A stretch of DNA of 5,890 nucleotides from Candidatus Brevefilum sp. (GTDB taxonomy: Bacteria; Chloroflexota; Anaerolineae; Anaerolineales; Anaerolineaceae). How positions within the stretch are numbered: the stretch's first letter is position 1; every line of letters starts with the position of its first letter. The notes below the pieces were generated by a model. That model ran no database searches. It was not told where the DNA came from and was given only the letters and a program-made list of their open reading frames with translations. Made by a program: the position numbers and the translations under genes. The stretch spans positions 1-5,890 of the forward strand of contig SLIC01000129.1 in assembly GCA_007135845.1 (NCBI GenBank), given 5' to 3'. Positions 1 through 5,521 of this stretch are shown in pieces.

Positions 1-2
1 TC

Positions 3-119
3 ACCGGTTTGGTCACCTTCACCATGCCAAAACTGATGGATATGGGAAAGATCAGTGATGATGAAGGTCCAGCATCGGTAAATCGTTTACCTGAAGACGC
101 TGCTGTCCCAGCAAAGTGA
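3..119 (+). CDS. C-terminal fragment of an unidentified plus-strand protein
   Basis: The frame beginning at base 3 is open from the window edge to a TGA at 117-119 and gives 38 residues. It starts TGLVTFTMPKLMDMGK and ends in an acidic, proline- and alanine-rich tail (DEGPAS...EDAAVPAK). A hydrophobic stretch followed by a charged, low-complexity tail would fit the end of a membrane protein whose last helix lies just outside the window, but this is inference from very little sequence. I do not recognise the family. It is the only clearly plus-strand gene at this end and converges on the M50 gene across a 108-nt gap. No clear rho-independent terminator follows it. Confidence 0.5.
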   Translation, partial: TGLVTFTMPKLMDMGKISDDEGPASVNRLPEDAAVPAK

Positions 120-133
120 TTGTCAATCGGGGG

Positions 134-176
134 GATTAGGGAACAGGTAGTAGGAAAGAGGTAGTAGGCGATTAGG
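134..176. repeat. G-rich intergenic mini-repeat (AGGTAGTAGG x2 flanked by GATTAGG x2)
   Basis: The decamer AGGTAGTAGG occurs at 145-154 and again at 159-168, separated by four bases (AAAG). The pair is flanked by GATTAGG at 134-140 and 170-176, so the whole block is a degenerate 7-to-10-base repeat with one strand almost free of C. It lies in the gap between two convergent genes. It resembles short intergenic purine-rich repeats seen in several bacterial groups. No function is evident. Confidence 0.5.
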
Positions 177-227
177 AAGTTAAGTTTTGAGGTTTATGTA
201 AATCCAGTCTTTTCAGTTTCCGTATGA

Positions 228-944
228 CTAATCGACCTTGAACAGTGTTAACATTTGTTTTGGGACTTTGCCGCGTAAATCCTCTAAGGCTGCTTTTTCT
301 CTCTCAAGGTTTTCATTGTCCTGGTTGTCTTTATAATACCTATACGCAAAATAGTGTCCCAGGTATTGGGTTCTGACGTCATCATTGTTCTTGAGGATCG
401 TGATCTCATCCAGGTTGGCATTGGAATAGTGCCCCTGGATGATGGCATTTTGGGTCAGGTTCCAAATGGCCATTTCAACGGCTTTTGTCGCTTCATTTTT
501 ATGCATTCTCAGCCATCTGCCGCCATCGGTATAAAAGGCGCCATTTCTCATTGGAATCAGTGAGACGGTCCCCATGGCGATTGACATGGCACCAAACAGG
601 ATCAGAAAATTCTGACTGGTAAGGATGCCGGGTATCAAACTGACCGTGCCAATGACGATAGAGGCCAGCGGTCCACTCAGCAGCACACGACTAAATTTCT
701 TGTAATTTCCCTGGTCGGCTTCCTTCGGCAGCGTGGCGGCAATGCCGCCCCATAATGAAATGTCTTTCTCAAAATAAACCACAACCCGATCGTTTTCATC
801 TCTTTTGACTCCCAGCGGCCCGGCAACAAACAAATGAAACCTGAACCCTTCGATTAACCCGGTCAAGACATGGCCGAGTTCGTGCGTGGCACTGGCCATG
901 ATAAAACTGATAACTGCAAGTATGATGAAAAACAAAATATCCAT
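228..944 (-). CDS. M50-family (site-2-protease-like) membrane zinc metalloprotease
   Basis: A 238-residue membrane protein with the hallmarks of peptidase family M50. The first helix (about residues 3-20) runs into the zinc motif HELGH at 21-25, where His21 and His25 would bind zinc and Glu22 would be catalytic. The typical LSGPLAS segment is at 89-95, followed by hydrophobic helices at about 92-108 and 112-131. The third-ligand motif is TDGG with Asp140, before RW. The last ~95 residues are polar and contain no helix-like segment. M50 enzymes cut substrates within or beside the membrane; no PDZ or CBS domain is visible, and the substrate is unknown. The ATG is preceded by GGTGAGG (956-950) at 5-nt spacing, a good ribosome binding site. 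It is the last gene of the minus-strand series, 60 nt after the methyltransferase. Family assignment is firm; role is unknown. Confidence 0.85.
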   Translation of the reverse strand: MDILFFIILAVISFIMASATHELGHVLTGLIEGFRFHLFVAGPLGVKRDENDRVVVYFEKDISLWGGIAATLPKEADQGNYKKFSRVLLSGPLASIVIGTVSLIPGILTSQNFLILFGAMSIAMGTVSLIPMRNGAFYTDGGRWLRMHKNEATKAVEMAIWNLTQNAIIQGHYSNANLDEITILKNNDDVRTQYLGHYFAYRYYKDNQDNENLEREKAALEDLRGKVPKQMLTLFKVD

Positions 945-1004
945 TTTTACCTCACCAGGCGATAACTGATGAAAACAAATTAGGCATCGAGAGGAGTTGA
1001 TGTC

Positions 1005-1676
1005 TCAGGGACCGTTTTCTTTTACGAGAAGAAACAAGCGATTTGTTTGCTTTTGCTCAGTATATACAACTGTAGTTTCTTCATGAATGATAAAGTGTTG
1101 GGTAAATAACGCTCGCCATTCCTGGTCTGTTTTGTTCAACAAAATGAACCCATCATCCAGCAAGTCGTCCTCGATGATCTTGATCTGCCATTCTTCAATT
1201 TGAGCTTCGGTAATGAATGGGTTGAGTTTGACCAAGGCTTTGCCACCCTCTTTCAATACCCTGTGCACCTCTTGCAGGACGAGTTCCATATCCTGCGGGT
1301 AAAGGTTATCGATGATGTTTGACAGGATCACCGCATTCAGGCTGGCAGATTCAATCGTCTTCAATTTTTCGGCACCACCCCAGATGAAGTCAAAGACACC
1401 CCGGCTGAATTTCTCTTTGCGGATATTGGCTTTTTCAATGGCTATTTCGGACAAATCAACGCCAATGTGAATTTGTGTACCGATTAACGCACAGATGAAC
1501 AGCAGCGTTCCATCACCACAGCCAAAGTCCAGGATGCGGTCTGAGGCTTTGCACAACCATTCTAACCCAGCATCGAACGCTTCAATCCCTGTGCTTGGTT
1601 TTGTGGGTACTGTGTCACCTTTTGCTGCAAAGATTTCATCCCAGGCCTTGATGGCGTTGTTGTAATTTTTATCCAA
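1005..1676 (-). CDS. Class I SAM-dependent methyltransferase (Methyltransf_11/25-like), TTG start
   Basis: A 223-residue cytosolic protein with a Rossmann-type methyltransferase core. Motif I is ILDFGCGDG at 48-56 (SAM-binding glycine loop). The acidic residue after strand 2 is Asp74 in IGVDLSE, expected to hold the ribose hydroxyls. The strand-4 region is NAVILSNIIDNL at 114-125, and the post-motif segment is VHRVLKEGGKALVKLNP at 137-153. About 40 residues precede the core and about 70 follow it, normal for small-molecule or generic methyltransferases; the acceptor cannot be told. The start must be TTG at 1676-1674: an in-frame TGA lies immediately upstream, the next in-frame ATG falls far inside the domain, and AGAGGA sits 4 nt upstream. 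It lies 72 nt after the serine hydrolase and 60 nt before the M50 gene, so it may be co-transcribed with both. Confidence 0.88.
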   Translation of the reverse strand: MDKNYNNAIKAWDEIFAAKGDTVPTKPSTGIEAFDAGLEWLCKASDRILDFGCGDGTLLFICALIGTQIHIGVDLSEIAIEKANIRKEKFSRGVFDFIWGGAEKLKTIESASLNAVILSNIIDNLYPQDMELVLQEVHRVLKEGGKALVKLNPFITEAQIEEWQIKIIEDDLLDDGFILLNKTDQEWRALFTQHFIIHEETTVVYTEQKQTNRLFLLVKENGP

Positions 1677-1686
1677 TCATTCCTCT
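1674..1686 (-). promoter_or_regulatory. Ribosome binding site and TTG start of the methyltransferase, overlapped by a 3-codon ORF
   Basis: Read on the minus strand the sequence is AGAGGA-ATGATTG. The SD-like AGAGGA (1686-1681) is 4 nt from the TTG that opens the long frame. An ATG directly abuts the SD, but its frame reads Met-Ile-Gly-stop (TAA at 1671-1669) and overlaps the start of the methyltransferase out of frame. The ATG is too close to the SD to be a good start, which favours TTG. Confidence 0.6.
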
Positions 1687-1726
1687 TATTCTATGATGTC
1701 GATAATTAATATTTTTTAGGCAAATG

Positions 1727-1746
1727 AAAAACCTCATGTTTGGTTT
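1727..1746 (-). terminator. Weak hairpin with U-run after the serine hydrolase
   Basis: Just past the stop of the hydrolase the transcript can form a 5-bp stem (AAACC paired with GGTTT, 8-nt loop) that ends in five U residues. The stem is short and AU-rich, so at most a leaky terminator is likely. It may separate expression of the methyltransferase and protease genes from the upstream genes. Confidence 0.22.
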
Positions 1747-1748
1747 AT

Positions 1749-2783
1749 TCAAGCATGGTGGCGTTTCTTTGCCATGAATTTCAATCCTTCAAATCCGATA
1801 ACAGTGGCAGGATCCATGGCCAACCCGAGTTCCTGGAAGGGGGTCAGCCTGAAGTTTGTTAACACAACCACACCAAACCTGCCTGCAGGGTGGATGCCCA
1901 GGAAGCTGTTGAATCCGCCGGTGGCACCATTATGGGAATGGAGCTTCCCGATGCCCTTATGGTTGGTGATGAGCCACCCCAGGCCAACAGCCATTCGTTT
2001 GGATATGGTACGCCTGGCTTGATGAGCGATTTCACACCTGGGATAAAACGGATGCCCGGGCAGGTTTGCTTTAGCAAATTTCAGCATGTCGAGGATGTGG
2101 GCATCAATGCCACCAGCAGGGGCGATGGCGTTCAATGCCCAGCGGGGTGTTTCTTTTTTTCTTTTCATCGCACCCGGTGAGAGATAGATGTTGTCCTTCG
2201 GCTGGGTTATCCATAAATCCTCAATTCCTAAGGGCTGGCAAATTTCATCTGAAACGAGGGATTGATAAGTTTTGCCAGTGATGGCTTCCAGAACCAGTCC
2301 AACGATGCTAAAGCCCAAATTCGAGTATTGAAAGCGGTGATTGGCATTAATGGGCTTATTGTAGGTATTCAGATAATCCATCAACCTTTCCCGGCTGACG
2401 TGTTGATAGGGGTTATTGTGGTCATATTTTCCAAGAAGGTCCTTCGGCGCGGAGGGCAAACCGGAATGATGGGTGAGTGTGTCTTCAATGACCACATTAC
2501 TCACCGTGCTGCTTGAATCCAGTTCAAGGTAATGTCCAACTTTACCTTGCAATTCCAGTTTGTGATCATTCGCGAAAATCCCCGCTAATATCGCGGTGAA
2601 GAGCTTGGTCACCGAGCCGATCTGGAAGCTGGTCCTTTCGGGTGCGTGGCTGCCAAAATTACCGAATGGCACAATCGCTTCATCATCCTCAGAAAACCAA
2701 CCAATGACCGCGATTACCCCGCGTTTACCTCGTAAATTTTTGTTTAGCAATGTTGATAATTTATGATTGATAGTTTTACTCAT
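1749..2783 (-). CDS. Serine hydrolase of the class C beta-lactamase / DD-peptidase fold (peptidase family S12)
   Basis: A 344-residue protein carrying the three active-site elements of the Beta-lactamase (PF00144) family. SVTK at 57-60 supplies the nucleophile Ser57 and Lys60. YSN at 153-155 supplies the tyrosine of the second motif. HNG at 284-286, in HNGATGGFNSFLG, takes the place of the KTG/HxG box. The family signature LTHHSGLP is at 103-110. The family includes beta-lactamases, D-alanyl-D-alanine peptidases and many esterases; the HxG rather than KTG box argues against assuming penicillin resistance. No signal peptide is visible: the N terminus (MSKTINHKLSTLLNKNLRGK) is polar and basic, so it is probably cytosolic, unlike true beta-lactamases. 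The ATG has no good Shine-Dalgarno sequence (AAGAAAC is the best candidate). It starts 28 nt after the AlkC stop, so translation may depend on readthrough from alkC. Family is sure, substrate unknown. Confidence 0.88.
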   Translation of the reverse strand: MSKTINHKLSTLLNKNLRGKRGVIAVIGWFSEDDEAIVPFGNFGSHAPERTSFQIGSVTKLFTAILAGIFANDHKLELQGKVGHYLELDSSSTVSNVVIEDTLTHHSGLPSAPKDLLGKYDHNNPYQHVSRERLMDYLNTYNKPINANHRFQYSNLGFSIVGLVLEAITGKTYQSLVSDEICQPLGIEDLWITQPKDNIYLSPGAMKRKKETPRWALNAIAPAGGIDAHILDMLKFAKANLPGHPFYPRCEIAHQARRTISKRMAVGLGWLITNHKGIGKLHSHNGATGGFNSFLGIHPAGRFGVVVLTNFRLTPFQELGLAMDPATVIGFEGLKFMAKKRHHA

Positions 2784-2811
2784 GGATGAAATTCTGTTTC
2801 TTTATATTTGA

Positions 2812-3612
2812 TCAGTCATCACCCAGATGGGTTATGATGGCTTGTGCTTCGGGGTTTTTCTTCTTCAGTTCGTTCCTCAGGGCATGTTTAACAATCCAAT
2901 GGGTGTTCTTATTATTAGATTGTCCCCACCTCTGAATGACATCCATAGCGAATGCCTGGTTGTCCTTCAAGATGTCGTTCAAACAATTTGCGACCGATTT
3001 TTGCACGAACCTGGAATCATCTTCTTTTAGGTTTTCCAAAATTGGCAAGATTAGCTCTGGGGATTTAATGAAAACATCCATTTTCTTTGCCCAGGGCAGC
3101 CGGGGTCTGACGCCTTCACTAGCGAGTCTCCGCACGTGAAAGCTTTCATCTTGCGACCAGGTTTCCATCAATGTCAGCATACTCGTTTGATACTTCTCGA
3201 TAAAGGGTCTGACGGCAAATTCCCCGGTATGGCGTTTGGTGATTTCATAGATCAATGTGACCGACTCGTCATAATGATCAAGTCCGTATTTTTCCACAAA
3301 GTAGGCCACGGGCATCAGCCAGTAACCTTCGGTGAACATGCCGGTTTCTTTTTGGTTCTCGGGCCCAAGGATTTTATGAAGAATGACGGCCGCCTCGGCA
3401 AAATCGTCGGGCAAACAGGCACGCAGGGCATCCGCAAAAATAGTCACCCTTGCCTTTAATTCCAAATCTTCTACGGCATCTGCAACCATACCCACAAATT
3501 GAGTTTGATCAAACGCTGGGTAGTGCTGCTGAATTTTTTCTGCTAAATCCTTGGCTAATGCGGCATCATAATAGTATTTGACTTTTTTGTACTCAGCCAT
3601 TTTAAACGTCAC
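2812..3612 (-). CDS. alkC: AlkC-type DNA alkylation repair glycosylase (HEAT-like repeats)
   Basis: A 266-residue all-helical protein resembling the AlkC branch (COG4335) of the AlkC/AlkD superfamily, which removes 3-methyladenine-type bases without flipping them out. Recognisable stretches are FDQTQFVGMV (34-43), ILHKILGPEN (77-86), LIYEITKRHTGEFAVRPFI (120-138), HVRRLASEGVRPRLPWA (159-175), FVQKSVANCLNDI (202-214) and THWIVKHALRNELKKK (237-252). The two last segments have the arginine/lysine-rich HEAT-helix pattern that holds DNA backbone in this superfamily. The protein ends soon after the last helix, so it lacks the extra C-terminal Ig-like domain that I recall for longer AlkC proteins. 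The GTG start is 3 nt after AGGA; an in-frame ATG four codons later (3600-3598) is an alternative with a more distant SD. A 97-nt gap separates it from the DUF3795 gene, and the serine hydrolase follows 28 nt later. Repair role inferred from family. Confidence 0.82.
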   Translation of the reverse strand: MTFKMAEYKKVKYYYDAALAKDLAEKIQQHYPAFDQTQFVGMVADAVEDLELKARVTIFADALRACLPDDFAEAAVILHKILGPENQKETGMFTEGYWLMPVAYFVEKYGLDHYDESVTLIYEITKRHTGEFAVRPFIEKYQTSMLTLMETWSQDESFHVRRLASEGVRPRLPWAKKMDVFIKSPELILPILENLKEDDSRFVQKSVANCLNDILKDNQAFAMDVIQRWGQSNNKNTHWIVKHALRNELKKKNPEAQAIITHLGDD

Positions 3613-3669
3613 TTTTCCTGTAGTGATTACAAATTTGCGATTTTGAGTCTTGCTTGTCCTTCGTTCTAA

Positions 3670-3679
3670 GCATTAATGC
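3670..3679. promoter_or_regulatory. Perfect 10-bp palindrome upstream of alkC (possible operator)
   Basis: GCATTAATGC reads identically on both strands. It sits in the 97-nt gap between the DUF3795 stop and the alkC GTG, about 58 nt before that start. A second, shorter palindrome (CAAATTTG) is in the same gap, at 3630-3637, next to TGTAAT (3631-3626), which matches the -10 consensus at five of six bases but has no convincing -35. A repressor site is one reading; a chance palindrome is the other. Confidence 0.25.
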
Positions 3680-3709
3680 ACAGGTTATGAAACAAGCTGA
3701 GCCGTAAAC

Positions 3710-4159
3710 TCATCCTTCATTCCAGCGATATGTTCGATTGCTGCGCAATTTATCCAGATCGCATTGCATGCACAGCCCATTATGACAGCAAATCAGACCA
3801 TCACACTCAGGACAACGCCACTGCGACTCTTCTTTCTGCAGAAATGACTCGATCCCATTTGCCTGGATGAAGGTCAGGTTTTCGATCATGCTCATGTGGT
3901 ACTTGGTGCGATAGCGTTTATCCAGAGACATCAACCGCTTGCACGGGAAGGCATCACATTCAAAGCAAAAGCGGACGAGACCCTTTGCCAACAATTCACA
4001 TTGGTCACCCATGTGCAGGCAGTTTTCCCCCCTGGGAGTGCATCCAGGGCAGTACTTATAGCCAAACCCCTGCTTTTTCAGATCGTTGTTCATCGCCTGG
4101 TAACTTCGGCACAAACTGCAATTCATTCCGCAGGAGGCGATAAGGTCTTCGTTTATCAT
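3710..4159 (-). CDS. DUF3795 family cysteine-rich protein
   Basis: A 149-residue cytosolic protein with 16 cysteines (10, 14, 17, 37, 40, 47, 54, 65, 68, 73, 116, 119, 124, 125, 130, 133), matching DUF3795 (PF12675). The opening CGMNCSLC (10-17) is the family's first cluster. YCPGC (36-40) and FCFECDAFPC (64-73) form the middle clusters. The conserved linker LDKRYRTKYHMSMIENL is at 79-95. The end is a double zinc-ribbon-like block, CPECDGLICCHNGLC..C (116-133). The spacing fits zinc or possibly iron-sulfur binding; no enzyme activity is established for the family as far as I know. The ATG is preceded by AGGAT at 11 nt, a modest SD, and a TATAAT box lies 27 nt upstream of the start, so it probably begins its own transcript, perhaps running on into alkC. 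Family call is firm; function unknown. Confidence 0.85.
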   Translation of the reverse strand: MINEDLIASCGMNCSLCRSYQAMNNDLKKQGFGYKYCPGCTPRGENCLHMGDQCELLAKGLVRFCFECDAFPCKRLMSLDKRYRTKYHMSMIENLTFIQANGIESFLQKEESQWRCPECDGLICCHNGLCMQCDLDKLRSNRTYRWNEG

Positions 4160-4186
4160 GTATTTGATTGATCCTGGTTTTCCATA

Positions 4187-4192
4187 ATTATA
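4187..4192 (-). promoter_or_regulatory. Candidate -10 box (TATAAT) for the DUF3795 gene, inside a small inverted repeat
   Basis: On the minus strand the sequence is a perfect TATAAT lying 27 nt before the DUF3795 ATG. It sits in the loop of a short inverted repeat (TTCCAT at 4180-4185 against ATGGAA at 4194-4199). No good -35 hexamer is visible 16-18 nt upstream (GATCAG at 17 nt), so either an activator or a different sigma factor would be needed, or the match is chance in an AT-rich spot. Confidence 0.35.
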
Positions 4193-4251
4193 AATGGAAG
4201 TGAGGTTGGCTGATCCTTATGCCTGTCGAAACGCCCAGTGAAACCACACTA

Positions 4252-4539
4252 TCAATCCACTCTCGGCTGGATCGTAACCATCACGCTGTCTCCAGGCTGT
4301 TTGTTGATTTTAGCACGGATATCCTTGCGCAGGCCGAGGATGTAACAAATGGTGCCATCGTCATGTTTAATGCCCATATTGACAATGCTGCCGTCATAAG
4401 GCTCGCCGTCAAATGTGGCATGAACTTTGACGCGACCTTTTCCGAATGTCTCTCTGATATCAAAGGGCATTTCCACATAAGCTCCATCCATGTCAGGCAC
4501 TTTTTTGATTTCTGCTTCAAACTGGAACATTTCCATCAT
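4252..4539 (-). CDS. Stand-alone DUF1905 domain protein
   Basis: A 95-residue protein that is almost entirely one DUF1905 domain (PF08922), a small beta-rich fold. Conserved features visible are [20 protein letters not shown] (7-26), [21 protein letters not shown] (32-52), the loop through G56 and G62, [11 protein letters not shown] (68-78) and GDSVMVTI (83-90). In many proteins DUF1905 is joined to a C-terminal YdeI/OmpD-associated domain; here that partner is absent and the protein stops right after the domain. Function is not known. The gene starts 12 nt after the DUF1801 stop. The SD GAAGG (4553-4549) overlaps that stop, 9 nt from the first ATG, and AGGAG lies just upstream, so translational coupling is likely. 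Two adjacent ATGs (4539 and 4536) and a third at residue 4 are all usable; the first is best spaced. Confidence 0.82.
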   Translation of the reverse strand: MMEMFQFEAEIKKVPDMDGAYVEMPFDIRETFGKGRVKVHATFDGEPYDGSIVNMGIKHDDGTICYILGLRKDIRAKINKQPGDSVMVTIQPRVD

Positions 4540-4551
4540 CGTGGATAGCCT

Positions 4552-5010
4552 TCAGCTCCTATTTATTGCCTGTTCATAGGATTGGACGTAGTCATCAACG
4601 ATTATTTTCTGACACAGTTCAGCGATCAGTTCGTAGGGGATATGCTCGGGATTCTTAAACCTGATACAGCTTTTTCCCAAATCCAGCTTGGTGGGCACGC
4701 GCTGGGCGTACTCGTCGACAAACCATGATTTTAACGCCTGGTTTTGGTACAAACCCAGGTGATAGAGGGCAATATGATTCTTTTGAGAGGCCAATGAAAG
4801 AAACGGGAGGGGTTCGCCTTTTTTCACATGATACCCCTGGGGATATCGTGACAACGGCACCACATAACTGATCATCCCATACGCAATTTGCTCGGCAAAT
4901 CCATCCGGCAGGTTTGTCACGATCACATCCCGCAGCTTTTCGATGACGGGCTTTCTCTCTTCAGGTAAGGCCGCAAGATATTCCTGAACTGTGTTCACTT
5001 CGTACTGCAT
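4552..5010 (-). CDS. DUF1801 domain protein (YdhG-like fold)
   Basis: A 152-residue cytosolic protein of the DUF1801 family (PF08818), a frataxin-like fold also called YdhG-like. The matching segments are VQEYLAALPEERKPVIEKLR (8-27), EQIAYGMISYVVPLSRYPQGYH (40-61), LPFLSLASQKNHIALYHLGLY (68-88), the WF pair at 96-97, KLDLGKSCIRFKN (108-120) and IPYELIAEL (124-132). Length is normal. Family members have been proposed to act as iron chaperones or in intracellular binding roles, but no activity can be assigned from the sequence. The ATG is 1 nt after the stop of the VOC gene and has GGGAAG six nt upstream, inside the end of that gene, so the two are almost certainly translated from one mRNA. The DUF1905 gene follows 12 nt later. 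Confidence 0.87.
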   Translation of the reverse strand: MQYEVNTVQEYLAALPEERKPVIEKLRDVIVTNLPDGFAEQIAYGMISYVVPLSRYPQGYHVKKGEPLPFLSLASQKNHIALYHLGLYQNQALKSWFVDEYAQRVPTKLDLGKSCIRFKNPEHIPYELIAELCQKIIVDDYVQSYEQAINRS

Positions 5011-5011
5011 G

Positions 5012-5443
5012 TTATTCTTCCCGATCTTCCCAAAGCTTTGTTCGTTCTTCGAAGCTCACTTCTCTGTGTACCTGGTGCAGCATCCATACATGACCGAATG
5101 GGCACATGAAGATCGCATTGGAAACACCGTAATCAGGCAATTCTGTCACAGGCTGGATCTCGGTACAGCCTTCGCTCATGGCTTTAGCGTATGTGCTGGC
5201 GATATCCGGTACCATGACATTGAACCAGATCGATTTTGGATCATCCGGCTTGGGGGCGATGAGAGAAAATTCGGGGTTTTCATCCAGCATGTGAAACCGT
5301 GTGCCATACAACGAAAAAATGACCTCATTTTCACCTTTGGAAAACTCAGTGAGTTCAACGCGCTCAATATCGAAGATTTTTTCATACAGTGCCAATGCAC
5401 TTAAACTATCTGTGACAACCAGATCAATTTCAACGCCAACCAT
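5012..5443 (-). CDS. VOC superfamily protein, PhnB/glyoxalase-bleomycin-resistance type
   Basis: A 143-residue single-domain protein with two beta-alpha-beta-beta-beta repeats of the vicinal oxygen chelate fold. The first repeat opens VEIDLVVTDSLSALALYEKIF (4-24) and includes SLYGTRFHMLDENPEF (44-59). The second has IWFNVMVPDIASTYAKAMSEG (72-92) and ends in the typical CPFGHVWMLHQVHREVS (114-130), with the tail FEERTKLWEDREE recalling PhnB-like proteins. Such proteins are dioxygenase-, lyase- or antibiotic-binding-like; the substrate and any metal ligands cannot be fixed here. I chose the ATG at 5443-5441: AGGAG (5456-5452) is 8 nt upstream, ideal spacing. The upstream in-frame GTG (5452-5450) would lie 1 nt from the same SD and is unlikely. 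It is the first gene of a unit with DUF1801 (1-nt gap) and DUF1905. Confidence 0.85.
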   Translation of the reverse strand: MVGVEIDLVVTDSLSALALYEKIFDIERVELTEFSKGENEVIFSLYGTRFHMLDENPEFSLIAPKPDDPKSIWFNVMVPDIASTYAKAMSEGCTEIQPVTELPDYGVSNAIFMCPFGHVWMLHQVHREVSFEERTKLWEDREE

Positions 5444-5451
5444 TTTACACA

Positions 5452-5456
5452 CTCCT
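5452..5456 (-). promoter_or_regulatory. Shine-Dalgarno AGGAG that sets the VOC start
   Basis: AGGAG on the minus strand is followed by eight bases and then the ATG at 5443. It all but abuts the in-frame GTG at 5452 (one base between), so it selects the ATG and trims three residues from the longest open frame. Confidence 0.7.
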
Positions 5457-5521
5457 ATTTATGTACCTATTGGTTTGCTCATTACGATTGGACATCACTC
5501 ACCAAATATTCTCTGAAAATC

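Noticed and set aside
120..227. Bidirectional terminator between the convergent genes at the left
   Set aside because: No stem longer than four or five pairs with a U-run could be found on either strand.
354..563. Plus-strand 69-codon frame inside the M50 gene
   Set aside because: It lies antisense to a gene with clear M50 motifs, has no SD, and its product has no recognisable features.
1890..2180. Plus-strand 96-codon frame (and neighbours at 1774 and 2262) opposite the serine hydrolase
   Set aside because: These are antisense to a frame carrying SxxK, YxN and HxG motifs; their openness follows from the codon structure of the real gene.
3613..3709. Integron attC site hypothesis for the gaps between small genes
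   Set aside because: I looked for paired RYYYAAC and GTTRRRY core sites with imperfect inverted repeats in the 60-97 nt gaps and found none; two gene junctions are only 1 and 12 nt.
4235..4249. Hairpin AGTG-CACT after the DUF1905 stop as a terminator
   Set aside because: Only four base pairs, and no U-run follows.
4219..4548. Plus-strand 109-codon frame opposite DUF1905
   Set aside because: The minus-strand DUF1905 signature with coupled SD is convincing; the antisense product is histidine- and phenylalanine-rich without family resemblance.
5450..5452. GTG as the start of the VOC gene
   Set aside because: It is one base from the SD AGGAG, whereas the ATG nine bases further has the ideal 8-nt spacing.
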